A DNA stretch of 64,000 bases from Photobacterium aquimaris (GCF_002954455.1 NZ_MSCC01000006.1:1-64000), one strand, 5' to 3'. Counted from the stretch's first letter, positions 1 through 8,699 are shown. Numbers and translations: made by a program. The notes: generated by a model not told the origin, from the sequence alone.

Positions 1-6
1 CCGCGT

Positions 7-34
7 ATAATACGCAATCTCAATATAAAGTCAA
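7..34 (-). promoter_or_regulatory. Probable rRNA operon P2 promoter
   Basis: On the minus strand TTGACT (29-34) and TATTAT (7-12) are separated by 16 bp. The promoter lies about 200 bp downstream of a typical rrn P1 promoter and points out of the left edge of the window. The btuB-murI-rrn order known from enterobacteria supports an rRNA operon just outside. The rRNA itself is not in the window, so its identity is inferred. Confidence 0.65.
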
Positions 35-210
35 CAAGAAATTTTATTATTTAAAACGTCTTATTGACTCTTCTTTCGCTGCGATAGCTAAAGAAAAATT
101 TCTTAGAAAGAATCATCTAATATTCATTGAATTAAAGATTGATCATTACTAACAAGTTAAATCTCAAAAGTTTGAACTATGTCGGTTGTTGAACCGTATT
201 CCCTTTCGAT

Positions 211-262
211 GGAGCCGCATTATAGAGACTTTGATCACTCTGACAAGCCTTTTTAAAAAAAA
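211..262 (-). promoter_or_regulatory. rRNA operon P1 promoter with UP-like A/T tract
   Basis: The minus strand carries TTGTCA (241-246), a 16-bp spacer and TATAAT (219-224), followed by a GC-rich discriminator GCGGCTCC (211-218) and preceded by a run of A/T (251-264). This is the layout of enterobacterial and vibrio rrn P1 promoters: strong -10, UP element, and a GC discriminator that gives stringent and NTP control. Transcription runs left out of the window; positions 1-211 are the leader between P1 and P2. Confidence 0.8.
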
Positions 263-445
263 AAGAATGTAATTGCCGATTATTTCATCTAATGTGAACA
301 ATGTGACTGTAATAAGCACATGCGAGTAAATTTAAGCTCAATTATTATGAATTACAGACCATAAAAATTGGCATCATTGTAAGCTTGATGTTAAAACACC
401 AACTTAATGCATTCTTCTCTTTCCCTTTTGAGATGTACTTTAAAT

Positions 446-907
446 ATGAAATCAAATAACCAAACCACAATAACCGTGATTGCTATCGCTATCATTGGCG
501 CCTTAATCTTTAGTATATTCAGTAGTACTCCACCAGCCATCAGTTTTGCACTAGGTGCTATGCTAACAGGATTGGCGTTACACTTTATGCAAGAAAGTAA
601 ACATACCATCCTCGATGAATCAGATCCCTCTCAGAGCAGTAAAACACTTTATGTTGGCAACCTTCCTTATCGTGCAAATGAGAGTGACGTAAAAAATCTT
701 TTCGCTGAGCATGGCGATGTTTTTGCCGTACGCTTAATGAAAGACAAGCGTACAGGCAAACGTAGAGGTTTTGGCTTTGTTGTTATGAGTAGTCAAGATG
801 CAGAACATGCAATTGAGCAACTTAACAATCAAGAATATGGTCAGCGCACACTAAAAGTACGTGAGGCTAATGAGCCTAAAAATGTGGATAGTTTAGAGCT
901 TGAATAG
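446..907 (+). CDS. Membrane-anchored RRM RNA-binding protein
   Basis: The protein has about 153 residues. Residues 8-45 form two short hydrophobic segments (likely a membrane hairpin), followed by a single RNA recognition motif of about 75 residues with RNP2 (LYVGNL) and RNP1 (RRGFGFVV). A longer reading frame opens at 407, but that ATG has no Shine-Dalgarno and family members known to me begin MKS, so the start at 446 is preferred. The RRM resembles cold-inducible bacterial and cyanobacterial Rbp proteins; the RNA target is unknown. Its last 32 bp overlap the convergent murI gene. Such proteins are common in Vibrionaceae at this place beside an rrn operon, but no precise function is established. 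Confidence 0.8.
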   Translation: MKSNNQTTITVIAIAIIGALIFSIFSSTPPAISFALGAMLTGLALHFMQESKHTILDESDPSQSSKTLYVGNLPYRANESDVKNLFAEHGDVFAVRLMKDKRTGKRRGFGFVVMSSQDAEHAIEQLNNQEYGQRTLKVREANEPKNVDSLELE

Positions 908-1679
908 TATCTAACTGCATTGCATTTAAACTTTTATTCAGCGCCGCAGCATCATATGTTGCGGCGCTGCTGTATGTGACATTCTTTATTGTATTACCGG
1001 ACGCTATAACGCCACTCGGCAGATCTAATAATAGTGCAACTCGCTTAGCAATTGCTTTACCAGAATCAACCACGTTAACAGGGTACTTAAAGGCCGCCTC
1101 AATTTCTTGCTTAATCAGTGGAAAGTGGGTGCAACCTAATACAATACTATCTATTGTCCCTTGCCAAGGTTTTAAAATTCGTCCCAACTCTTCTATATCA
1201 ACTGATTTACCACGTAGCTTCTGCTCTGCCATTTCAACCAATCGCGTCGAACCTATCATCTTTACCTCACACCCATTAGAAAATTGTTGTACTAACTGAT
1301 GGGTGTAAGCGCGATGAACCGTAGCTGGAGTGGCAAGCAGACCAATAGATTTAGTCTGGCTGACTAAAGCTGCAGGTTTTATTGCTGGCACTACGCCTAC
1401 AACAGGAATGGTTAACTGCTGACGCAAAGAGGGTAGAACAATCGTGCTTGCGGTATTACAAGCAATAACGACTAAATCAGCTTGATACTGGTTAGCAAGT
1501 AGCGTCACAATATGATTAGTACGCTTAATTAAAGTGGCATCATCAAGCTCGCCATAAGGAAAAGCTGCATTATCAAAAGCATAGATGAACTGCACTTGCG
1601 GTAGTAAAGCATGGATCTCTTGATAAACAGATAAACCGCCCACTCCAGAATCAAAAATAACAACTTTTTTCACTACCAC
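876..1679 (-). CDS. murI: Glutamate racemase MurI
   Basis: Cofactor-independent racemase that makes D-glutamate for peptidoglycan in the cytoplasm. At 267 residues it has normal family length. Visible motifs: the N-terminal IFDSGVGGLSV loop, the first catalytic cysteine in VVIACNTAST and the second in VLGCTHFPLI. Location between btuB and an rRNA operon matches the enterobacterial arrangement. Its 3' end overlaps the convergent RRM gene by 32 bp, and the last 100 bp contain a GC-rich inverted repeat (940-971). Confidence 0.95.
   Translation of the reverse strand: MVVKKVVIFDSGVGGLSVYQEIHALLPQVQFIYAFDNAAFPYGELDDATLIKRTNHIVTLLANQYQADLVVIACNTASTIVLPSLRQQLTIPVVGVVPAIKPAALVSQTKSIGLLATPATVHRAYTHQLVQQFSNGCEVKMIGSTRLVEMAEQKLRGKSVDIEELGRILKPWQGTIDSIVLGCTHFPLIKQEIEAAFKYPVNVVDSGKAIAKRVALLLDLPSGVIASGNTIKNVTYSSAATYDAAALNKSLNAMQLDTIQALNYPHF
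940..971. repeat. GC-rich inverted repeat in the 3' end of murI
   Basis: CAGCGCCGCA (about 940-949) pairs with TGCGGCGCTG (about 961-970) around an 11-nt loop, inside murI codons for an Ala-rich stretch. It could act as a 3' structure for the plus-strand RRM transcript, which ends at 907. No T-tract follows on either strand, so a classical intrinsic terminator is not supported. Confidence 0.5.
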
Positions 1680-1704
1680 TGACCTTACTTACGATATCAA
1701 GCTA

Positions 1705-2403
1705 TCATGATACTGCGATATCAACATTCGGCAAAGTGCCTGTCTCGATAACCATATAGCGTTGATAACAAAATCGCGTTTCTGTTTCGCAAGCTAACCA
1801 TCTTATACGTAGTGGCTGCTTATAAAAAGGCGCATCAACGACCAAGGAATGAAACTCACCATTTTCACCACACGGATCAATTGCTGGCGGTAACTCATTT
1901 AATAATTGATGATCAAACCAACGCCCACAAAATTGACGATCTAATTGAGTACTATCAATGGTGACTAATTTAGTTTTAATTCCAGACTCAATAATTTCAT
2001 TAGCTAATTGGGCGCTAGGCTGGCCTAATAAAGGGAAAAGACATTGCCATCCTGCGGGCTCAATATACTGCCGACGATAATCAGCAATACCATTATCAAA
2101 TAAATCACCAAAAGCGATGCCATTAAACTGCAACCCACAATTTTTTAGCCCATAAATAATCGTCTGCTGATAAATATCATTGGCGGGAAAGACTTCAGGT
2201 AATGCAATCAGCACTAACGGTAAACCAATCAGCTGTGCTTGTTGTTTAACAACCGTGATAGGCGTCGCTTGAAAGGGAACATCGTTATTTACATGAGTTG
2301 TGAATAGTCCGACAACCTCATAGTCTGAATCGTTCAATAACCGCCATAAGGTTAACGCTGAATCTTTACCTGATGACCAACCGATTATTATTTTTGTTTT
2401 CAT
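1705..2403 (-). CDS. Dph6-like ATP pyrophosphatase (adenine nucleotide alpha hydrolase family)
   Basis: About 232 residues. The N-terminal P-loop-like motif SSGKDSALTLWRL and the C-terminal DPCGENGEFHSLVVDAP signature are those of the PF01902 family that includes eukaryotic diphthine-ammonia ligase. Bacteria lack diphthamide, so the substrate here is unknown; ATP-dependent amidation or thiolation chemistry is the family expectation. Three closely spaced ATGs precede MKTK; the first at 2418 lies inside the terminator hairpin of btuB, so 2403 or 2409 is more likely. It lies just downstream of btuB and is probably expressed by terminator read-through, which would couple it loosely to cobalamin control. 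Confidence 0.75.
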   Translation of the reverse strand: MKTKIIIGWSSGKDSALTLWRLLNDSDYEVVGLFTTHVNNDVPFQATPITVVKQQAQLIGLPLVLIALPEVFPANDIYQQTIIYGLKNCGLQFNGIAFGDLFDNGIADYRRQYIEPAGWQCLFPLLGQPSAQLANEIIESGIKTKLVTIDSTQLDRQFCGRWFDHQLLNELPPAIDPCGENGEFHSLVVDAPFYKQPLRIRWLACETETRFCYQRYMVIETGTLPNVDIAVS

Positions 2404-2416
2404 CTGCATCACCATC

Positions 2417-2443
2417 AAAAAGACCGCACAATGGCGGTCTTTG
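2417..2443 (-). terminator. Intrinsic terminator after btuB
   Basis: On the minus strand AAAGACCGC and GCGGTCTTT form a 9-bp stem around a 6-nt loop, followed by TTTTTG. It lies 19 bp beyond the btuB stop and abuts the start of the next gene. Confidence 0.75.
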
Positions 2444-2461
2444 TCTATACATAATCAAATA

Positions 2462-4291
2462 TTAAAACTGGTAATTAATACTGGTGTAGAACGTTCGACC
2501 AGGCATAGCATAACCAGCAGCTGTTTCGTAATCCTCATTTAAAAGATTAGCCACTCGGCCTTTTAGAGCTAATTTAGGCTGCAACCAATAAGTTAATGCC
2601 AGATCCCATGTATCATAAGCGGGTAATTCGACATCAAAATCTGGGCGCTTGCCGTGATACTGGTACGTTACAGCGGTATCAAGATTGCCATAACTCGCGC
2701 TACCGACCCATTTAAATGAGAACTTTTCACGACGTATTAGCTGCTTACCTTCGCTATCTCGAGGATCTTTAAAATCAAAATTTAGCTGGTGACTAATAAT
2801 ACCGGTATCAAAATCAGCTTCGACTTCAACACCTTTGATTTTGCTTTCGCCTGCAACATTTTCATAAGACGGTGTACCGCCGGTATAACTGATTAAATCG
2901 TCAATGCGCATTTGATATGCAGTTACCGCCAAACTACCAATGTCGTAATCAGCATGTAAGGAGACATCTATATTTTTTGAGGTTTCAGGATTTAAATTAG
3001 GGTTACCAGTTGACCAAGCACTTTTCACATACAATTGATAAAGGTTCGGTGCTTTAAATGCGGTGCCGTATGAACCACGTAATTGAATATTGTCATTCAA
3101 ATACCAGCCACCAGCGATATTATAAGTTGAATGAGTGCCATATTGCTGATTATCATCTAGACGAACACTGGTTTCGATACTAACAGGCGAGTAATCCCAT
3201 AAGCCAATCGCATAGTAACCAGTATTATCTCGTTCTTTATTGCCAGCAAAACCAGTTAAATCATTCCATTGCTCTTGACGCCAATCGATACCACCACTCA
3301 CCGACAGTGTCGATAATAGTTGGTACTGATTATGCCATTGAATATTGCGCTGGTGATATTGATCTTTGCGATTCACGACATTAGTTTTATCAATAAGATC
3401 CAGGTTATCTTGCTTTTGATAATCAAAAATCAGTGATGATTTATAGCTATTTTGAGCATATTTTAAACCTGCAGAGTAATCATTAAATTCCGTTTCAGCT
3501 CTTACATACTGATGCCCAGAATAAATACTTGAACCATCATATTGATAATGATTTTTATACCACCGAGTTGCGACATAGCCTGAAACTTGATCACTAAATT
3601 GATGATGCAGTGCTAACGATGCATTACGGCTATCAAAACCATGTTTATCACCGTCATTCAATCCTGGTTGAGGATGAACATTATAGCCTTTATCATTTTC
3701 GTAACCTGCAGCTAACTGTAATACAGTTTTATCCCCAATATTATAGGCGCCAGAAGCATTAGCCTCTTGGTAGTTATGACTCCCAATACCTAAATCTAAC
3801 TTCGTTTTTGATGGCGTATCTGTACCTGTCAGGGTGATGATATTTATCACACCGCCAATCGCTTCGGAACCATAGATCGCAGCTCGCGCACCGCGCGTAA
3901 ATTCAATCCGCTCAACTTGAGTTAATGGAATTTGGTTAAAATCAACGTTGCCAGCAACTGAGCGAGCCATACGAATGCCATCAACCAAGACTAATACTTG
4001 ATCAGAGTTTGCCCCGCGAACAAAAATACTTGAACTTTGGCCTCGGCCACCATTTTGAGTGATCTGTACCCCTGGTAATAAGCTCAATACTTCAGTTAAT
4101 GTTTTCGCCTGCACGTTATCGATATCTTGACGAGTGACAACATTAAAAGGCGCTAGTACAGATGTTACTGGTTGCTCAAAGCGGTTAGCCGTTACTACCA
4201 TCACATCATCAGATGTCGTGTCGGCGGCAAATGAAGCAAAAGAAGGGAGACACAACGACGCTACTGTCGCTGCTAAAAGGGATTTTTTCAT
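2462..4291 (-). CDS. btuB: Vitamin B12 TonB-dependent outer membrane receptor BtuB
   Basis: 609 residues. A signal peptide (MKKSLLAATVASLCLPSFASFA) is followed by the TonB box DDVMVVTANR (residues about 28-37), a plug domain with RGANSDQVLVLVDGIR and RGARAAIYGSEAIGGVINI, and a 22-strand barrel ending in aromatic YTSINYQF. It imports cobalamin across the outer membrane using TonB energy and hands it to periplasmic BtuF. A cobalamin riboswitch in the leader confirms the substrate. Length matches E. coli BtuB, and the btuB-murI-trmA neighbourhood is conserved. The start has an AGGA Shine-Dalgarno seven bases upstream. Confidence 0.95.
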   Translation of the reverse strand: MKKSLLAATVASLCLPSFASFAADTTSDDVMVVTANRFEQPVTSVLAPFNVVTRQDIDNVQAKTLTEVLSLLPGVQITQNGGRGQSSSIFVRGANSDQVLVLVDGIRMARSVAGNVDFNQIPLTQVERIEFTRGARAAIYGSEAIGGVINIITLTGTDTPSKTKLDLGIGSHNYQEANASGAYNIGDKTVLQLAAGYENDKGYNVHPQPGLNDGDKHGFDSRNASLALHHQFSDQVSGYVATRWYKNHYQYDGSSIYSGHQYVRAETEFNDYSAGLKYAQNSYKSSLIFDYQKQDNLDLIDKTNVVNRKDQYHQRNIQWHNQYQLLSTLSVSGGIDWRQEQWNDLTGFAGNKERDNTGYYAIGLWDYSPVSIETSVRLDDNQQYGTHSTYNIAGGWYLNDNIQLRGSYGTAFKAPNLYQLYVKSAWSTGNPNLNPETSKNIDVSLHADYDIGSLAVTAYQMRIDDLISYTGGTPSYENVAGESKIKGVEVEADFDTGIISHQLNFDFKDPRDSEGKQLIRREKFSFKWVGSASYGNLDTAVTYQYHGKRPDFDVELPAYDTWDLALTYWLQPKLALKGRVANLLNEDYETAAGYAMPGRTFYTSINYQF

Positions 4292-4336
4292 TACAATTTC
4301 CTAAGTCGCGTTTATATCAAAGCAAGATTGCTTGTC

Positions 4337-4544
4337 TGCTGGTTGGTATTCGGACTTAAGAGCATGACCATTTGGTCGCCTAGGCAACAACTTCCCATTG
4401 TCACTATACTAAATCATGCACTGATTATTCGTAGGGAGCATCAACAGTGTTTGGATTACATCCATGTGCGTTCGTTCTCTATTACCGCTGCGCGTCAGTT
4501 ACGGATTTACACCGTATTCCCTAGCCTTCCAAGGCTAACCAGCA
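4337..4544 (-). promoter_or_regulatory. Cobalamin riboswitch controlling btuB
   Basis: On the minus strand the closing helix pairs TGCTGGTT (4537-4544) with AACCAGCA (4337-4344). Between them are the conserved core AGGGAATACGGTG...AAATCCG...ACTG near 4490-4530 and the 3' core AAGTCCGAATACCAACC near 4342-4360, which correspond to the AdoCbl aptamer consensus. The leader ends 45 nt before the btuB ATG, where a small AAGCAA/TTGCTT hairpin and the AGGA ribosome site lie; this suggests translational control, with adenosylcobalamin repressing expression. Confidence 0.92.
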
Positions 4545-4705
4545 CAGCGCGAATGCTAGTGGTGTATTGCTTTTATGTCTAGTTTTGTTTGTTATTAGTG
4601 ATAGATTTTTGGGGTCTCCGCAATTTTAATTTGTCCCAACACTGGACATCAGTGTGCAATACAATAAAATCTGCGGTCTTATTTTGAGCAGTCGAGGCAC
4701 ACACT

Positions 4706-5812
4706 ATGACATCCACCGTCCTTAATACCGCTGACTACCAGCCACAGTTGGATGAAAAAGCAGCCCGTATTCAAGATCTACTTAGCGATTTTGAAACGCC
4801 TGAATTGGAGGTGTTTGCCTCTCCTGCAGAGCACTACCGTATGCGTGCAGAATTTCGTGTATGGCACGAAGGCGAAGAACTGTATTACATCATGTTCAAT
4901 CAACACACGCGAGAAAAGTACCGTGTTGATCAGTTCCCTGCGGCAAGCCGTTTAATTAACGATTTAATGCCAATGTTGCTTGATGCAATTAAGCCAATAA
5001 AAACCCTGCGTCATAAACTGTTCCAAGTCGATTTCTTATCAACGTTAAGTGGTGAAATCCTAGTTTCAATGCTTTATCACCGCCAGTTAGATGACGAATG
5101 GACTCAAGCTGCGAAACAATTAAAGCAACGTTTGAATGACGAAGGGTTTAAGTTAAACCTAATTGGTCGTGCACGTAAGATGAAAATCGTCTTAGATCAA
5201 GACTTCGTCATTGAAGAACTAAAAGTTCATGATAAAACGCTAACTTACAAACAAGTTGAAAATAGCTTTACTCAGCCAAATGGTGAAGTTGCTCAGAAGA
5301 TGTTGGAGTGGGCAGTTGATTGCACTCAAGATAGCGCCGGTGATTTACTGGAACTGTATTGTGGTAATGGTAATTTCTCACTCGCACTCGCACCAAACTT
5401 TGAACGAGTATTAGCGACTGAGCTAGCAAAGCCTTCGGTTGATTCAGCACAATACAATATTGCGGTAAACAACATTGAAAACGTGCAAATCATTCGTATG
5501 TCAGCGGAAGATTTTACAGATGCGATGGCGGGTAAACGTGAATTCCGTCGTCTAAAAGATCAGAACGTTGATTTGCAAAGTTATAATTGCAACACCATCT
5601 TTGTCGATCCACCACGATCAGGCATGGATGACGGCACCTGCCGTATGGTACAAGGTTACGATAATATTATGTATATCTCGTGTAACCCTGAAACCCTACG
5701 CGATAATTTGGCGATTCTAACTGAAACCCATAACATTACTCGATTCGCGTTATTTGACCAATTTCCTTATACCCATCATATGGAAGCTGGGGTTGTGCTT
5801 GAACGTAAATAA
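4706..5812 (+). CDS. trmA: tRNA (uracil-54-C5)-methyltransferase TrmA
   Basis: 368 residues. It methylates U54 of the tRNA T-loop (ribothymidine) using S-adenosylmethionine. The C-terminal Rossmann fold shows LLELYCGNGNFSLALA (SAM binding), FVDPPRSG and the catalytic cysteine in YISCNPETL; the terminal glutamate in HHMEAGVVLE is the general base. The N-terminal half is the TrmA-specific RNA-binding region without a [4Fe-4S] cluster. It is divergent from btuB, so its promoter shares the intergenic space with the riboswitch leader. Confidence 0.95.
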   Translation: MTSTVLNTADYQPQLDEKAARIQDLLSDFETPELEVFASPAEHYRMRAEFRVWHEGEELYYIMFNQHTREKYRVDQFPAASRLINDLMPMLLDAIKPIKTLRHKLFQVDFLSTLSGEILVSMLYHRQLDDEWTQAAKQLKQRLNDEGFKLNLIGRARKMKIVLDQDFVIEELKVHDKTLTYKQVENSFTQPNGEVAQKMLEWAVDCTQDSAGDLLELYCGNGNFSLALAPNFERVLATELAKPSVDSAQYNIAVNNIENVQIIRMSAEDFTDAMAGKREFRRLKDQNVDLQSYNCNTIFVDPPRSGMDDGTCRMVQGYDNIMYISCNPETLRDNLAILTETHNITRFALFDQFPYTHHMEAGVVLERK

Positions 5813-5837
5813 GCTTAACTAGCCACAATATAAACAT

Positions 5838-5866
5838 AAAAAAGGCGCTTATAGCGCCTTTTTTGT
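5838..5866. terminator. Bidirectional terminator between trmA and yijD
   Basis: AAGGCGCT and AGCGCCTT form an 8-bp stem flanked by A and T runs on both sides, so it can end trmA (+) and yijD (-) transcripts. Confidence 0.85.
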
Positions 5867-5885
5867 TTTTATCATCGCAAGATAC

Positions 5886-6257
5886 TTACGCTGCTTTTTT
5901 CTCTTTCTTATCCATGATACCCATTTTGTATGACACCCAAAATAGCAATGCTAGAGTAATCATTAATGGAATGAAATTTGACCCCATATCTGGGTATTCA
6001 GCACGAAGTAATGCCGCGTAGCCAAATACACCGACAAAGAAACATGCACTTGCAACAGCAGGAACACCTTCAGCCATCGGCTTACGCATATATTCTTGAT
6101 ATAAGCAGTATAATGCCATGGCAAACGCCAAGACAGGGAAAATAGAGAACGTTACATAGCTTGAAAACAATACAGCCAGAGTGCCGTAACCACATAAACC
6201 TGTTAGTCCAGATAAAATCAGTGTTTTACGCTCTGCTTTAAGTTGTTGCTTGTCCAT
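5886..6257 (-). CDS. yijD: YijD family inner membrane protein (DUF1422)
   Basis: 123 residues with four predicted transmembrane segments and the conserved RAEYPDMGSNF loop before the last one, closely resembling E. coli YijD. Function is unknown. It follows fabR by 27 bp on the same strand, as in E. coli, so the two form an operon; a role linked to membrane lipid homeostasis is only an inference from this association. The basic C-terminus (MGIMDKKEKKAA) is cytoplasmic by the positive-inside rule. Confidence 0.85.
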   Translation of the reverse strand: MDKQQLKAERKTLILSGLTGLCGYGTLAVLFSSYVTFSIFPVLAFAMALYCLYQEYMRKPMAEGVPAVASACFFVGVFGYAALLRAEYPDMGSNFIPLMITLALLFWVSYKMGIMDKKEKKAA

Positions 6258-6284
6258 ATATACTTCACCAAAATAAAAATGAAA

Positions 6285-6917
6285 TTATAGTTTCTGCCTG
6301 AGCTCTCGACGCTCACGCTCTTTTCGATACCAATAGGCACCTTTTGCAATCATTCTAAGTTGCATAATCAGTCTTTCTGCATGCTCAGCACGAGCATGGC
6401 TATCTAGATCAAGTGCTTCAGCACCGGAGCTAAAGACCAATGTCACAGACGCTTCAGCTTGAGTATATGCTTCTTCATGAGTTACCCCAGTTTTAGCCTC
6501 AAGATACTCAGCCAGTTCCGCCACAAAATGTTGTATCTCTCGCACAACAGCAGCTCGAAAAGCTGGCGATGTACCAGAACGCTCACGAAGCAATAAGCGG
6601 AATACGTTAGGACTACTTTCAATAAACTCCATAAAAGTCTCTACCGAGGTACGGATAACACTGCCTTCGGTAGCAATACGTTGTCGTGCCTGACGCATTA
6701 ATTGACGAAGAATTAATCCACCTTCATCAACCATAGTTAACCCTAACTCATCCATATCTTTAAAGTGACGATAAAATGATGTTGGAGCAATACCAGCTTC
6801 ACGCGCAACTTCACGTAGACTTAAATTAGAAAAACTTCGCTCGGCACTTAATTGGCTAAAAGCGGCATCAATTAATGAACGCCGAGTTTTTTCTTTTTGC
6901 TGAGCCCTAATCCCCAT
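6285..6917 (-). CDS. fabR: TetR-family repressor of unsaturated fatty acid synthesis FabR
   Basis: 210 residues. The N-terminal TetR helix-turn-helix (SLREVAREAGIAPTSFYRHFKDMDELG, residues about 32-56) and the C-terminal effector domain match E. coli FabR. The known role is repression of fabA and fabB in response to the ratio of unsaturated to saturated acyl thioesters. Context yijD-fabR divergent from sthA is the conserved enterobacterial layout. I saw no convincing FabR operator in the fabR-sthA intergenic region. Confidence 0.93.
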   Translation of the reverse strand: MGIRAQQKEKTRRSLIDAAFSQLSAERSFSNLSLREVAREAGIAPTSFYRHFKDMDELGLTMVDEGGLILRQLMRQARQRIATEGSVIRTSVETFMEFIESSPNVFRLLLRERSGTSPAFRAAVVREIQHFVAELAEYLEAKTGVTHEEAYTQAEASVTLVFSSGAEALDLDSHARAEHAERLIMQLRMIAKGAYWYRKERERRELRQKL

Positions 6918-7239
6918 GAGTTATCTGCTTCTCTGTGATTTTATTACAATGATACTACTCTGCTTACACAGTAACATCCGCGTCATTGTAACGACGCTAT
7001 ACACTCACATAGTAAAGGTAGAGTGCGACTGACGCAAAGCCAGATTAGTATCATTTTGCATTTTACATCACAAACTGTGGTGCTTGTTTAATAACCGATC
7101 AGGATCTATAACGTTTGATTAATAATAAAAACTTCGTGACTCAGTTCGAGCTCTGACTATGTAACCATTCATCCCTATAAGCCAAACCGTTACCATAATA
7201 GCCATTCACATAAGAATAACCCAATCAAGGAATGAGGCT
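6918..7239. other. Divergent fabR/sthA intergenic region, no gene seen
   Basis: 322 bp between divergent genes. It must hold both promoters; sthA has an AAGGAATGAGG ribosome site at its 3' end. I found no confident operator, RNA or small ORF. Confidence 0.5.
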
Positions 7240-8655
7240 ATGTCTAATAACCAACCCACACCAAATAATCATTTTGATGTCATCATTATTGGAAGTGGTC
7301 CTGGTGGTGAAGGGGCTGCGATGGGACTCACTAAAGCAGGGTTTAAAGTTGCGATTATTGAGCGTGAAAATAGCGTTGGTGGTGGCTGCACGCATTGGGG
7401 AACGATTCCATCAAAATCATTACGCCATGCTGTAAGCCGAATTATCGAATTCAATCAAAACCCACTCTATTGCAACGATACCTCAACCTTACACCGTACC
7501 TTTAGTCAGATCCTTCACCATGCAGCAGAAGTTGTCAGCAAACAAACCCGTATGCGGCAAGGGTTTTATGATCGCAATCACTGCCAAATAATTCATGGCG
7601 AAGCTCAATTTGTTGACTCTCATACAGTCAGCGTGACTTGCAATGATGGCAGCATTGATTATTTCAGTGCTGAGCGATTTATTATTGCGACTGGTTCACG
7701 CCCTTATCAACCAGCTGGTGTTGATTTCTCGCACTCTCGAGTTTATGACAGTGATTCAATTTTACAATTAGCCCATGACCCGCGTCATATTATTATTTAT
7801 GGCGCAGGCGTTATTGGCTGTGAATATGCGTCTATTTTTAGAGGGCTTGGGGTTAAAGTTGATTTGATTAACACTCGACAACGATTATTGGAATTTCTTG
7901 ATAACGAAATGTCCGACTCATTGTCTTATCACCTCACCAATACCGGTACCATGATCCGTAATGATGAAACTTTTGAGGCCATAGAAGGCACTGATGACGG
8001 GGTTATTATGCATTTACAATCAGGCAAGAAGATGCGCGCTGATTGTTTACTGTATGCCAACGGACGGACTGGTAATACCGATAAACTGGCATTAGAGCAT
8101 GTTGGTTTAGAAGCTGACTCGCGCGGTCAACTACGAGTTAATAGTAACTATCAAACCACGGTAAAACATATCTATGCGGTTGGGGATGTGATTGGCTACC
8201 CTAGTCTTGCTAGTGCGGCTTATGATCAAGGTCGATTTGTGGCACAAGCTATCAGTACTGGTAAGGCGCAGGGACAATTAATCGCTAATATTCCCACTGG
8301 TATTTATACCCTGCCAGAGATCAGTTCTGTCGGTCAAACAGAGCAACAATTAACTGCGGCAAAAATTCCTTATGAAGTCGGTCGGTCGCAATTTAAACAC
8401 TTAGCGCGCGCTCAAATTGCAGGAACTGAAGTTGGGAGTTTAAAAATTTTATTCCATCGTGAAACCAAACAGATCCTCGGTATTCATTGCTTTGGCGAAC
8501 GTGCCGCTGAAATAATTCATATTGGCCAAGCGATCATGGAACAAAAAGGCGAAGGTAATACCATTGAGTATTTTGCTAACACTACCTTTAATTACCCGAC
8601 AATGGCAGAAGCTTTTCGCGTCGCGGCATTAAATGGTCTTAATCGATTATTTTAA
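7240..8655 (+). CDS. sthA: Soluble pyridine nucleotide transhydrogenase SthA
   Basis: 471 residues. FAD-dependent enzyme that moves hydride between NADPH and NAD+ in the cytosol. The FAD-binding GSGPGGEGAAMGLTKAG loop is at residues 17-33, the NAD(P)-binding GAGVIGCEYASIF is near 188, and the C-terminal NYPTMAEAFRVAALNGLNRLF is diagnostic. The site equivalent to the redox disulfide of flavin disulfide reductases reads GGGCTHWGTIPSK, with one cysteine replaced by threonine, as is normal for SthA and separates it from lipoamide dehydrogenase. A strong Shine-Dalgarno (AAGGAATGAGG) precedes the ATG. Confidence 0.95.
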   Translation: MSNNQPTPNNHFDVIIIGSGPGGEGAAMGLTKAGFKVAIIERENSVGGGCTHWGTIPSKSLRHAVSRIIEFNQNPLYCNDTSTLHRTFSQILHHAAEVVSKQTRMRQGFYDRNHCQIIHGEAQFVDSHTVSVTCNDGSIDYFSAERFIIATGSRPYQPAGVDFSHSRVYDSDSILQLAHDPRHIIIYGAGVIGCEYASIFRGLGVKVDLINTRQRLLEFLDNEMSDSLSYHLTNTGTMIRNDETFEAIEGTDDGVIMHLQSGKKMRADCLLYANGRTGNTDKLALEHVGLEADSRGQLRVNSNYQTTVKHIYAVGDVIGYPSLASAAYDQGRFVAQAISTGKAQGQLIANIPTGIYTLPEISSVGQTEQQLTAAKIPYEVGRSQFKHLARAQIAGTEVGSLKILFHRETKQILGIHCFGERAAEIIHIGQAIMEQKGEGNTIEYFANTTFNYPTMAEAFRVAALNGLNRLF

Positions 8656-8676
8656 CTATCAATAAATTACAATAAT

Positions 8677-8699
8677 AACGGAGTCATTGAGGCTCCGTT
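8677..8699 (+). terminator. Weak terminator after sthA
   Basis: AACGGAG and CTCCGTT form a 7-bp stem with a 9-nt loop, followed by AATAATTGTATTGTTTATT, a poor U tract. It lies between convergent sthA and cysQ. Confidence 0.55.

Noticed and set aside
4328..4582. Plus-strand ORF of 84 codons between btuB and trmA
   Set aside because: It lies over the cobalamin riboswitch leader; no ribosome site and no protein-like composition.
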